From the NCBI GenBank assembly GCA_902488555.1, contig CABTWT010000025.1, positions 1 through 12,750 on the forward strand: a DNA stretch of 12,750 bases. Direction: 5' to 3'. The notes beneath the pieces were generated by a model. That model was not told the origin of the DNA and did not search any database. It worked only from the letters and a program-made list of their open reading frames with translations. Both the position numbers and the translations under genes were made by a program. The first letter of the stretch is position 1; every line of letters starts with the position of its first letter. Source of the stretch: an uncultured Anaerococcus sp. Its GTDB lineage: Bacteria > Bacillota_A > Clostridia > Tissierellales > Peptoniphilaceae. Positions 7,003-12,750 of this stretch are shown here, one piece after another.

Positions 7003-8335
7003 TAAAAAATATTACCGCAGGGCTCTATCTATAGCTTGGCCGGCTGTATTTGAATCCTTTTTTATAGCCTTAGCAGGTATTATAGATACCTTTATGATTT
7101 CTGGTCTTGGACCGTCTGCTGTAGCTTCCATAGGTCTTACAACCCAGCCAAAGTTCTTGGCTCTTACTGTATTTTTCGCTATCACTAGTGCAGTATCAGC
7201 CCTAGTTGCTAGGCGTCAAGGGGAAGGAAATAGGGAAAAAGCCAACCAAACCTTGGTTACTTCCCTACTAATTTCAATGATCTTTGTAGTCATAGTGACA
7301 GTTGTTATGGTGGCATTTGCCGATCCTATCCTCGAATTTGCAGGTTCTACCGAAGAAACCCATGCTAAGGCCAAGGAGTATTTTGTAATAATAATCCTTG
7401 GAACAGTTTTTAATGCTATATGCTGGTGCATAAACTCTGCTCACAGAGGTGCTGGAAACACACAAGTTGCCTTTGTAACAAACCTTGTTGCATCAGTGGT
7501 AAATATTATCTTTAACTTCCTACTAATCCAAGGTAACTTAGGTTTCCCTGCCCTAGGAACAAAGGGAGCTGCTATCGCAACAGTCCTAGGTACAGTTGTA
7601 GAAATGTTCATGTGCTTTTATTCCCTAAGCAAGCGCAACTCCTACCTAAGTTTTAGAGAAATGAAAAAGGTTCCTATGAAAATTGATAAGACAATTTCTA
7701 AGGAAATCTCTAGACTTGGAATTAATATTTTTATTGAAATTATGTCAATGAGAATAGGATTTTTCGTTACAGCTCTTACAGCAGCAAGACTAGGAACAGA
7801 AAGTTTCGCCCTCCACAATGTAGGTATGAACCTACTAAGCTTATCATTCTCCTTTGGAGATGGAATGAGTGTCGCTGTAATAACACTTACAGGTAATTCA
7901 CTTGGAGCGGGCAACAAAGATGAGGCCATAGTCTACGGCAGGGCCTGCCAGCAAATAGGTCTTATAATGAGTTTAACCATTTCTGCCATTTTCTTTATAT
8001 TTGGTAGATCGATATTTGGACTTTTCTTTGCAGACCAATCCTTGGCCGACCAAAGTCTTATTATTATAAAATACCTTGGATTCATAGTTATAATGCAAGT
8101 CCTACAGGTTATCTTTGGTGGTTCACTAAGGTCAGCAGGAGATGTAAAATACACCTTGGCAGTAGCAATTGTTTCTGTATCCATAATCAGAACAGCAGTA
8201 ACACTAGTTACTGTAAATGTCTTAAAACTAGGTTTAGATGGAATCTGGATAGGTATTTTGTCAGACCAAACCAGTAGATTTATCGGCTTAAGACATAGGT
8301 TTAAACAAGGAAAATGGGTAGATTTAAAAATCTAG
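6995..8335 (+). CDS. MATE-family multidrug/cation efflux transporter
   Basis: A 446-residue integral membrane protein exchanging Na+ or H+ for cationic drugs or metabolites, by family knowledge. Two MatE repeats are visible. The first opens with ALSIAWPAVFESFFIALAG and TM1 IIDTFMISGLG (Asp31), followed by the loop VARRQGEGNREKANQ (71-85) typical after TM2. The second repeat contains a matching loop, GNSLGAGNKDEA. About 12 hydrophobic segments are present, the usual number. The start is ATG at 6995-6997 because GGAGGAG (6982-6988) stands 6 nt upstream; an in-frame TTG 36 nt earlier has no such site. The start overlaps the kinase stop. Substrate is unknown; the pairing with a B6 kinase is suggestive only. 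Transcription ends at the 8340-8397 hairpin. Confidence 0.92.
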   Translation: MLDKKYYRRALSIAWPAVFESFFIALAGIIDTFMISGLGPSAVASIGLTTQPKFLALTVFFAITSAVSALVARRQGEGNREKANQTLVTSLLISMIFVVIVTVVMVAFADPILEFAGSTEETHAKAKEYFVIIILGTVFNAICWCINSAHRGAGNTQVAFVTNLVASVVNIIFNFLLIQGNLGFPALGTKGAAIATVLGTVVEMFMCFYSLSKRNSYLSFREMKKVPMKIDKTISKEISRLGINIFIEIMSMRIGFFVTALTAARLGTESFALHNVGMNLLSLSFSFGDGMSVAVITLTGNSLGAGNKDEAIVYGRACQQIGLIMSLTISAIFFIFGRSIFGLFFADQSLADQSLIIIKYLGFIVIMQVLQVIFGGSLRSAGDVKYTLAVAIVSVSIIRTAVTLVTVNVLKLGLDGIWIGILSDQTSRFIGLRHRFKQGKWVDLKI

Positions 8336-8339
8336 AATA

Positions 8340-8397
8340 AAAAATGACCCAGCCTGGGGAAGACAAAATATTGCTTCTCCTAGTAAGGGTCATTTTT
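8340..8397. terminator. Bidirectional terminator between the MATE and thiolase genes
   Basis: AAAAATGACCC (8340-8350) pairs exactly with GGGTCATTTTT (8387-8397). Inside the 36-nt loop GGGGAAG (from 8356) and CTTCTCC can extend the structure with one G-U pair. Flanking A and T tracts give U-runs on both strands. It lies 4 nt after the MATE stop and 8 nt from the thiolase stop. Confidence 0.82.
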
Positions 8398-8405
8398 CTT
8401 TGCTA

Positions 8406-9596
8406 TTAATCTTCCATTCTAATTAGAACTGCATCACCTTGAGCTCCACCAGAGCATATAGCTGCAACTCCTAATTTAGCATTTTTTTGCTTCATAGCAC
8501 TTACTAATTGCATGATAATTCTACCACCTGTAGCTCCTATTGGGTGACCAAAGGCAATAGCTCCACCATTTACATTTAGTTTTTCATCTGGTATTGCAAC
8601 TATTTGTTGAGTTCTATTTACAACCGCTGCAAAGGCTTCATTTACTTCAAATACATCAATATCGTCTACAGTAAGGTCATTAGCTTCTAGAAGCTTCTTG
8701 ATTGATTCTCCTGGCACATCTACTATATATGGTGAATCTTTTGATACCCAAGCTGTATCTACAATTGTTGCAAGTGGTTTGATTCCAAGTTCTTCTGCCT
8801 TGGCTCTACTTGCTATAACTAGGGCTGATCCACCATCATTTGTTGCTGGAGCATTACCAGCTGTTACTGTATTTTCTTTGAAAAATAGACCGGATAGTTT
8901 TGCTAGAGTTTCTTCTGTTACACCTTTTCTAGGTTGTTCATCCTTGTCAACTATGATTGGATCGCCTTTTCTTTGTGGAACTTCAACTGGAACTATATCT
9001 TCATCTAGACGACCAGCTTCCATAGCATCTTCAGCTCTTTGTTGGCTTATTGCAGCCCATCTATCTTGTTCTTGTCTGCTTATCTTGTACTCAGCTGCTG
9101 TTTTACCTGCAGAAGAGCCCATGTGTTGGTCATACCAAGGGTCCCAAAGTCCATCTGTTACCATGAGGTCCTTGAATTCTGCATTAAACATTCTATGACC
9201 CCATCTCATATCCTTACTTGCAAATGGTGCATTGGACATCGATTCCATACCACCTGCAATTGCAAGGTCTATATTGCCAGCACGAATCATCATATCAGCA
9301 AGTGTTACTGCTGTAAAACTTGATGCACAAACCTTATTGATTGTTTGTGAAGGTACTGACCAATCAAGTCCTGCAGCTCTTGTAGCTTGTCGGGATGGTA
9401 TTTGTCCTTCGCCAGCTTGCAAAACATTTCCCATAAGCACATAGTCTATATCGCTATCCTTAATACCAGCCTTATCAATGGCTCCACGGATTGCAATACC
9501 ACCAAGTTCGGTAGCTTCTAGTGGCCTTAATGCTCCCCCAAATTTACCAAATGGAGTTCTCGCATAGGCAAGTATAACACTTTCTCTTTTTTCCAT
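8406..9596 (-). CDS. thl: Acetyl-CoA acetyltransferase (biosynthetic thiolase)
   Basis: It condenses two acetyl-CoA to acetoacetyl-CoA, the entry step of clostridial-type butyrate formation, in the cytoplasm. At 396 residues it is full length. The nucleophile is Cys90 in NKVCASSFTAV, and the segment fits the thiolase I signature although S-F replaces the more common G-[LM]. The NEAFA element is present, His351 lies in GGAIAFGHPIGATGGR, and Cys381 in CSGGAQGDAV is the acid/base. All catalytic residues are intact. AAGGAAGG (9607-9614) lies 10 nt before the ATG. It follows the CoA-transferase on the same strand after 231 nt that contain a hairpin terminator, so it probably has its own promoter. 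Degradative 3-ketoacyl-CoA thiolase is a less likely alternative. Confidence 0.94.
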   Translation of the reverse strand: MEKRESVILAYARTPFGKFGGALRPLEATELGGIAIRGAIDKAGIKDSDIDYVLMGNVLQAGEGQIPSRQATRAAGLDWSVPSQTINKVCASSFTAVTLADMMIRAGNIDLAIAGGMESMSNAPFASKDMRWGHRMFNAEFKDLMVTDGLWDPWYDQHMGSSAGKTAAEYKISRQEQDRWAAISQQRAEDAMEAGRLDEDIVPVEVPQRKGDPIIVDKDEQPRKGVTEETLAKLSGLFFKENTVTAGNAPATNDGGSALVIASRAKAEELGIKPLATIVDTAWVSKDSPYIVDVPGESIKKLLEANDLTVDDIDVFEVNEAFAAVVNRTQQIVAIPDEKLNVNGGAIAFGHPIGATGGRIIMQLVSAMKQKNAKLGVAAICSGGAQGDAVLIRMED

Positions 9597-9656
9597 AATT
9601 CTTAAGCCTTCCTTATATTTTAAAATTTTTATACAATTAATTAACTAGACACTTAC

Positions 9657-9685
9657 ACTATATTACTAAATTAGTTTTTTGCAAA
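9657..9685 (-). promoter_or_regulatory. Possible thiolase promoter
   Basis: On the minus strand TTTGCA (complement 9680-9685), a 17-nt spacer and TATAGT (complement 9657-9662) sit about 60 nt before the thiolase ATG. The -35 box is weak. Upstream, a perfect 12-bp palindrome ATGAATATTCAT (9701-9712) could be a regulator site. Otherwise the 231-nt spacer is A+T-rich and holds no ORF worth calling. Confidence 0.35.
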
Positions 9686-9780
9686 CATTTTCACTTAATA
9701 ATGAATATTCATAAAATTATGGTGACTTTGTTTACCCTATAATAATATTTAAGGTTAAACTAACAATATAAATTCATATA

Positions 9781-9817
9781 AAAATAGCGAAATGCAATAT
9801 ATACACTCCGCTATTTT
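9781..9817 (-). terminator. Terminator of the CoA-transferase gene
   Basis: AAAATAGCG (9781-9789) and CGCTATTTT (9809-9817) form a 9-bp stem with a 19-nt loop, 10 nt after the CoA-transferase stop. On the minus strand the stem ends in five T (complement 9780-9784). The large loop makes it moderate in strength, so some read-through into thl is possible. Confidence 0.6.
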
Positions 9818-9827
9818 ATAGTTTGTT

Positions 9828-11168
9828 TTATTTATTTGAAAGTCTCCAAATACCTAGTTTTTCAGCTTCTTTTATTAGTTCATCTCTATTATCTGGGTGA
9901 GCCAATTCTATTAAAGCTTCTGCTGCTTGCCATGTTGATAGGCCTTTGAAGTTTTTGATACCTTGTTCTGTAGCTATATAATGGGTGTTACTTCTAACTG
10001 CAGTTGCTTGGGTACCTGGCTTAAATGTAGGCACGATATTTGAAATTCTCTTGCCTTCTTTATCAACTCTAGAAGATTTAAGGGCAACTATTGAACGACC
10101 ACCCTTAGATCTGTAAGCACCTAGGATAAAGTCAAGGGCTCCACCTGCTCCAGAAATATGTCTTGTTCCAACTGTTTCAGAAGAAATTTGTCCCCATAAA
10201 TCTACCTCCATAGCGGTATTTATAGATACAAAGTTATCTAATGATGCTATGGCATCTATATCGTTAGCATAATCTACTGGAACTGCCATAAGTTCTTCGT
10301 TTCCATCTATATAGTCATAAAGTTCTTGGCTACCTGCCGCAAAAGCATATGTTTGACGTCCTATATCGTGGTTTTTCTTTCTACCTGTAATTTTACCAGC
10401 CATTGCCATATCTACAAAGGAATCCACATACATTTCAGTATGAACACCAAGGTCTTTTAGGTCTGATTTAGCAATTTCTGAACCTATAGCATTTGGAAGT
10501 CCACCTATACCAATTTGTAGGCAGTCACCATCTCTTAGAAGTCCCACAACGTGTTCAGCAACTTGTAGTTCTTCTTCACCAAATTTTGCCTTGCCAAGGG
10601 TTAGCATATCACTGTTTGCTTCATAAACATAATCAACGTCTTTGATATTGATATAGTTTTGATATCCACCTAGAGCAACTGGAACATTCTCATTTACTTC
10701 AAGTATTATTTTGTCAGCCATTTCAAAAGTAGCCATTGTGTGACTTGCAGATAGACCAAAGTTAAAGTTACCGTGTTTGTCCATTGGTGCAACTTGGGTT
10801 ACAGCAACATTTAGTCTTTCGCCATTTTCCCTTACATATCTTGGAAGTTCACTATATTTGATAGGAATAAAGAAAGCACCATATTTATTATTGTTTATTA
10901 GACTTCTTTCAGTTCCTGATGAGTGCCAAGAATGGTAGATGAAGTGTTCACCTGTTTGGTCGGCTTCTCCTATGGCAAGTTTATAAGGAACAACTCCACC
11001 TTTTATCTTAACATCGTGAAGTTCATCCACTCTCTTTGCCAAAGCCTCATCAAAAGCCTTTGCTGTTAGGGCACACCAACCTATATCTACCCAGTCGCCA
11101 TCTTTGACCATTCCAGCAGCTTTTTCTGCTGTAATTAGCTTCTCTTCATACATCTTTTTGTAGTCCAT
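9828..11168 (-). CDS. Acetyl-CoA hydrolase / 4-hydroxybutyrate CoA-transferase family protein, probably butyryl-CoA:acetate CoA-transferase
   Basis: Family enzymes move CoA between acyl groups by a glutamyl-CoA intermediate; in butyrate producers this releases butyrate while recovering acetyl-CoA. The 446-residue length fits (about 430-450). The catalytic Glu245 is in GVHTEM, the CoA-binding/oxyanion loop is QIGIGGLPNAI (218-228), and GAGGALDF (340-347) is the second glycine loop. The neighbouring thiolase supports a role in butyrate metabolism, but butyryl, 4-hydroxybutyryl, propionyl and succinyl specificity cannot be separated by eye. The start is ATG at 11166-11168, since GAGGAG (11176-11181) lies 7 nt upstream; a TTG five codons earlier overlaps that site and is rejected. 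A consensus-like promoter with an overlapping palindrome lies upstream. Confidence 0.88.
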   Translation of the reverse strand: MDYKKMYEEKLITAEKAAGMVKDGDWVDIGWCALTAKAFDEALAKRVDELHDVKIKGGVVPYKLAIGEADQTGEHFIYHSWHSSGTERSLINNNKYGAFFIPIKYSELPRYVRENGERLNVAVTQVAPMDKHGNFNFGLSASHTMATFEMADKIILEVNENVPVALGGYQNYINIKDVDYVYEANSDMLTLGKAKFGEEELQVAEHVVGLLRDGDCLQIGIGGLPNAIGSEIAKSDLKDLGVHTEMYVDSFVDMAMAGKITGRKKNHDIGRQTYAFAAGSQELYDYIDGNEELMAVPVDYANDIDAIASLDNFVSINTAMEVDLWGQISSETVGTRHISGAGGALDFILGAYRSKGGRSIVALKSSRVDKEGKRISNIVPTFKPGTQATAVRSNTHYIATEQGIKNFKGLSTWQAAEALIELAHPDNRDELIKEAEKLGIWRLSNK

Positions 11169-11208
11169 AATACTTCTCCTCAATTTAAAATCGTTTTCTT
11201 ATACTTAA

Positions 11209-11236
11209 ATTATATCAAATTGATATTAAATATCAA
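11209..11236 (-). promoter_or_regulatory. Promoter of the CoA-transferase gene
   Basis: On the minus strand TTGATA (complement 11231-11236), a 16-nt spacer and a perfect TATAAT (complement 11209-11214) lie upstream of the gene. The predicted start near 11202 gives a leader of about 34 nt containing the GAGGAG site. Confidence 0.8.
11220..11236. promoter_or_regulatory. Palindromic operator over the CoA-transferase -35 box
   Basis: TTGATATT-A-AATATCAA is a perfect inverted repeat with 8-nt arms around one base. It covers the whole -35 hexamer and most of the spacer, so a bound protein would block RNA polymerase. It resembles but does not match the 18-bp Rex site or the FNR site. The regulator is unknown. 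Confidence 0.55.
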
Positions 11237-11298
11237 CAAAGTCCATTTTGTAACAAAGTTTTATATAAATAATAGATACTTTGGTCGTCAAACGCAAA

Positions 11299-11349
11299 AA
11301 CTTTTTTTACTTTGTTTTCTCATGCTGTGTCCTAACAAAAAATAAAGTT
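11299..11349. other. A+T-rich imperfect inverted repeat in the gene-free stretch
   Basis: AACTTTTTTTACTTTGTT (11299-11316) and AACAAAAAATAAAGTT (11334-11349) can pair imperfectly around a 17-nt loop. On the minus strand a short T-run follows, so it could be a weak terminator for transcripts from rlmH and the repeat island. The rest of 11237-11400 is A+T-rich and holds only two direct copies of AACAAAGT (11235-11242, 11252-11259) close to the CoA-transferase promoter. Confidence 0.35.
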
Positions 11350-11631
11350 ATTTGTTCTCTAGTTATTACTTCATCTTATAGATGGCTGATTATAAATCGG
11401 CCACCCTAGATCGTGAATCCTCTTGATGACTACTCCTGAGCTTACACGAAAATCGTAGCTACGCTACTTACCGTGCTCACGCACTATTTTTCGGCATAAT
11501 TGTCCATTTATCGGACATTTATGTGCTTAGTTCTGCGGATTCAAAACTAGCCTGTCCGGCTTAGGGAGGACCCTCCACGGAGTGGTCGCAGGGCGTAGGC
11601 CCGAGAATAGCCTGTCCGGCTCAGTGAGGAC

Positions 11632-11666
11632 CTTCGCAACTTCGCTTATCTCGCAGATGAAAAATG
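11632..11666. repeat. R1 repeat, copy 1 (35 bp)
   Basis: Identical over 35 bp to 11771-11805. It contains TTCGCTTATCTCGCAGATG. In this copy the left partner of the GTTGC/GCAAC hairpin is missing because a different segment joins at 11631. Confidence 0.9.
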
Positions 11667-11770
11667 GTCCAGTAGCTCGGACACACCTTGCAGTTTCCAC
11701 CCTAGATGCTGGAGTCCTCTCGATGGCTACTACGTAGTCATCTCGCTTAGTTCTGCGGATTCGCTTGTTG

Positions 11771-11805
11771 CTTCGCAACTTCGCTTATCTCGCAGATGAA
11801 AAATG
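11771..11805. repeat. R1 repeat, copy 2 (35 bp), with intact hairpins
   Basis: Identical to copy 1. Here the flanks complete two hairpins: GTTGC-TTC-GCAAC (11767-11779) and AAAATGC-TTC-GCATTTT (11800-11816). An outer pair TCTGCG (11752-11757) and CGCAGA (11791-11796) can enclose the first hairpin, giving a nested fold of about 45 nt. Confidence 0.9.
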
Positions 11806-11816
11806 CTTCGCATTTT
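11800..11816 (-). terminator. Possible rlmH terminator formed by the repeat hairpin
   Basis: On the minus strand AAAATGC-GAA-GCATTTT is a 7-bp stem with a GAA triloop closed by C-G, ending in TTTTTC. It lies 18 nt beyond the rlmH stop. The short T-run and low-GC stem base make it a modest terminator. Confidence 0.45.
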
Positions 11817-11834
11817 CCACCCTAGATCGTGGGA

Positions 11835-12317
11835 CTACTTATGATACGGGTGTCCATTTATTATCCTGTAGGCTCTGTATATTTGTTCTGTTAGTATTAC
11901 TCTCATTAGTTGGTGGGGGTAGGTCATTTTTCCGAAGGATAGTTTTTTGTTGGATCTTTGGCTTACTTCTTTTGCTAGGCCGTTTGAGCCTCCTATTACG
12001 AATACTAGGTTTCTGCCGAAGCCTTCGGCCATTTCGTTTTCTATGAATTTGGCAAATTCTATGCTGTCGATTTGCTTGCCTAGGATTTCTAGGCTTACTA
12101 CATAGTCTTCTTTGCTTATTTTGCCGAGTATTCGCTCTCCTTCTTTTTCTTTGACTTGTTCTAGTTCTTTTTCTGATAGGTTTTCTGCTGCCATTTCGTC
12201 TGCTACTTCTATTATTTCTACCTTGTTGTAGGCTTGCATTCTTTTTAAGTATTCGTCTATGGCATCTTTGTAAAATTTTTCTTTAATTTTTCCTACTGCT
12301 ATAATTTTTATGTCCAT
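11835..12317 (-). CDS. rlmH: 23S rRNA (pseudouridine1915-N3)-methyltransferase RlmH
   Basis: It methylates pseudouridine 1915 in helix 69 of 23S rRNA on 70S ribosomes using S-adenosylmethionine. The 160 residues match the family length of about 155-160. The SPOUT knot is plain: LVFVIGGSNGL (104-114) is the SAM-binding loop, SFGKMTYPHQLMRVILTEQIYRAY (starting at 127) forms the knot, and the C-terminus GHPYHK carries the conserved Tyr-His-Lys end, so the stop at 11835-11837 is the true one although it lies inside a repeat copy. The ATG has only a weak AUAGG-like site upstream. It follows the ATP-cone gene by 14 nt on the same strand, so the two probably share a transcript and initiation may depend on coupling. 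Confidence 0.95.
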   Translation of the reverse strand: MDIKIIAVGKIKEKFYKDAIDEYLKRMQAYNKVEIIEVADEMAAENLSEKELEQVKEKEGERILGKISKEDYVVSLEILGKQIDSIEFAKFIENEMAEGFGRNLVFVIGGSNGLAKEVSQRSNKKLSFGKMTYPHQLMRVILTEQIYRAYRIINGHPYHK

Positions 12318-12331
12318 TTTTGCCTATAGTT

Positions 12332-12716
12332 CTAATTGTATTGATTTTGTACGTAGTGAACGTAGGAATCATAAATTTGGCTGTAGCCTTCGTTTACTAA
12401 GGCATTTTTGACATATTCTTTTATTTCATCTGTTCTAAATACTTTTCTGTTTCTTTCTTTCATGCTTTTTTCAACGTCTTTGATCAATATGTCAATGTCT
12501 GATGTGTTTAGCTGTTGTTTGTTTTCATCTGCAGCATTTTTTATAGACCTTATTAGTTTATCGAATGAATATTCTTCTATATTGCCACTTCTTTTGATTA
12601 CAAATGTCTTGTCACTTGATGAATTGTCTAGGTAGTTTTTTATCACATCAATTTTTAGCTTGTCAATTTCATCTGATAATTGATCTATGTTGTAGTTTTT
12701 ATCTTTTAGGTATTCG
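12332..12716 (-). CDS. ATP-cone domain protein, C-terminal part, cut by the contig end
   Basis: About 127 genuine codons remain before genomic sequence stops at 12716. The segment from TFVIKRSGNIEEYSFDKL to DEIKEYVKNALVNEG...YDSYVHYV has the ATP-cone pattern: V-I-K-R-x-G-x-x-E-x-[YF]-x-x-x-K-L, then a helix with AA, and finally a [TS]-x-E-I-x-x-x-V-x-x-x-L element followed by a Y-x-x-Y end. ATP-cones bind ATP/dATP and usually regulate ribonucleotide reductase, either within NrdA/NrdD or as NrdR. Here the cone sits at the very C-terminus, preceded by a charged, helix-rich stretch (EYLKDKNYNIDQLSDEIDKL). The true start is missing. The residues MCSSDL that appear to begin the frame are translated from sequencing adapter and are not biological. 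The fusion partner, if any, is unknown. Confidence 0.82.
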
Positions 12717-12750
12717 AGATCGGAAGAGCACACGTCTGAACTCCAGTCAC
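12717..12750 (+). other. Illumina TruSeq adapter sequence (artefact)
   Basis: The last 34 bases match the TruSeq Read 1 adapter, beginning AGATCGGAAGAG and ending CCAGTCAC. This is library sequence left at a contig end, not genomic DNA. Read on the minus strand it yields the well-known false N-terminus MCSSDL from a GTG at 12731-12733. Confidence 0.99.

Larger units (their letters stand above)
11401..11840. repeat. GC-rich mosaic repeat island with small hairpins
   Basis: This stretch has no credible gene. Four repeat families interleave. R4, CCACCCTAGAT, occurs at 11401, 11697 and 11817, and its first two copies share a related downstream tail ending in CTACT. R3, GCTTAGTTCTGCGGATTC, is at 11525-11542 and 11745-11762. 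R2, a 25-bp unit starting TAGCCTGTCCGGCT, is at 11548-11572 and 11608-11632 with two differences. R1 is a perfect 35-bp repeat at 11632-11666 and 11771-11805. The order R3-R1-R4 occurs twice. In the first copy about 90 bp carrying the R2 pair replaces an 8-bp spacer. Composition changes sharply: 38 of 60 bases are G or C at 11581-11640, against 11 of 60 at 11221-11280. The last copy runs through the rlmH stop codon. A dispersed, non-coding extragenic element (REP/BIME-like) is my reading; the family is not one I can name. Confidence 0.85.

Noticed and set aside
11169..11183. Upstream TTG start for the CoA-transferase
   Set aside because: The codon overlaps the GAGGAG site that serves the ATG at 11166-11168.
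11220..11236. FNR or CRP-type binding site
   Set aside because: Half-sites TTGAT/ATCAA are present, but the gap is 7 nt, while FNR sites need 4. The total length is also one base off the Rex site, so neither name is assigned.
11501..11517. Hairpin TGTCC-ATTTATC-GGACA and its 11-nt match to the rlmH 3' end at 11851-11861
   Set aside because: The match (TGTCCATTTAT) is short and flanks do not align, so duplication of rlmH sequence is not supported.
11527..11778. Small protein gene in the repeat island (minus strand)
   Set aside because: The open frame lies wholly in repeated, hairpin-rich DNA, has no ribosome binding site, and its translation is Arg-rich low-complexity with no family resemblance.
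11401..11840. CRISPR array
   Set aside because: Repeats differ in length, interleave, and are spaced at 296, 120, 220 and 60 bp. There are no regular spacers and no cas genes.
12011..12030. Perfect palindrome GCCGAAG-CCTTCGGC-type in rlmH
   Set aside because: It lies inside a conserved coding part (A-E-G-F-G before R-N-L-V-F) and is explained by codons for that sequence.
12332..12716. NrdR transcriptional repressor
   Set aside because: The NrdR C-terminal pattern (VAYVRFASVYR-like) is absent and no zinc-ribbon cysteines are visible in the available part.
12731..12733. GTG start giving a protein beginning MCSSDL
   Set aside because: These bases belong to the sequencing adapter.

Overview
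The window looks like a contig end from a low-GC, Gram-positive anaerobe. It has A+T-rich spacers, AGGAG-type ribosome binding sites, AGA/AGG and ATA codons, a YtrA-type GntR regulator, a dCMP deaminase of the ComEB group, and a thiolase next to a butyryl-CoA/4-hydroxybutyrate-type CoA-transferase. A butyrate-forming member of the Tissierellia (Peptoniphilaceae, for example Anaerococcus or a relative) fits best. That placement is inference from gene content; the window has no rRNA marker.

Layout. (1) 1-666, +: the 3' part of a PfkB-family sugar-phosphate kinase (1-phosphofructokinase/tagatose-6-P kinase group) whose catalytic GAGD loop reads ACRD. It ends at a strong two-way terminator (671-719). 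(2) 4440-722, -: a tight five-gene operon: YtrA-type GntR repressor, ABC ATPase, ABC-2-type permease, dCMP deaminase, uridine phosphorylase. It starts from a promoter with two perfect consensus hexamers and a candidate operator. (3) 6145-4553, -: cardiolipin synthase with three membrane segments and two HKD motifs. Its best promoter leaves almost no 5' leader. (4) 6229-8335, +: a pyridoxamine-kinase-like PfkB protein overlapping a MATE efflux transporter by 8 nt. (5) 9596-8406 and 11168-9828, -: acetyl-CoA acetyltransferase and an acetyl-CoA hydrolase/4-hydroxybutyrate-type CoA-transferase, each probably with its own promoter. A 17-nt perfect inverted repeat covers the CoA-transferase -35 box. 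(6) About 11401-11840: a GC-rich, gene-free mosaic of interleaved repeats and small hairpins, running into the 3' end of rlmH. (7) 12317-11835 rlmH and 12716-12332 an ATP-cone protein, both -, the latter cut by the contig end. (8) 12717-12750: Illumina TruSeq adapter, not genomic DNA.

How the genes work together. The operon joins a probable cell-envelope-stress ABC transporter to pyrimidine salvage (dCMP to dUMP, uridine to uracil plus ribose-1-P) in one transcript. Thiolase and CoA-transferase are the first and last steps of butyrate formation from acetyl-CoA. No CRISPR array, tRNA, rRNA, riboswitch, transposase or phage gene was seen. The most unusual items are the altered kinase catalytic loop, the mosaic repeat island with GCGAAGC mini-hairpins, and the unidentified palindromic operator. 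I found no convincing new multi-gene system.
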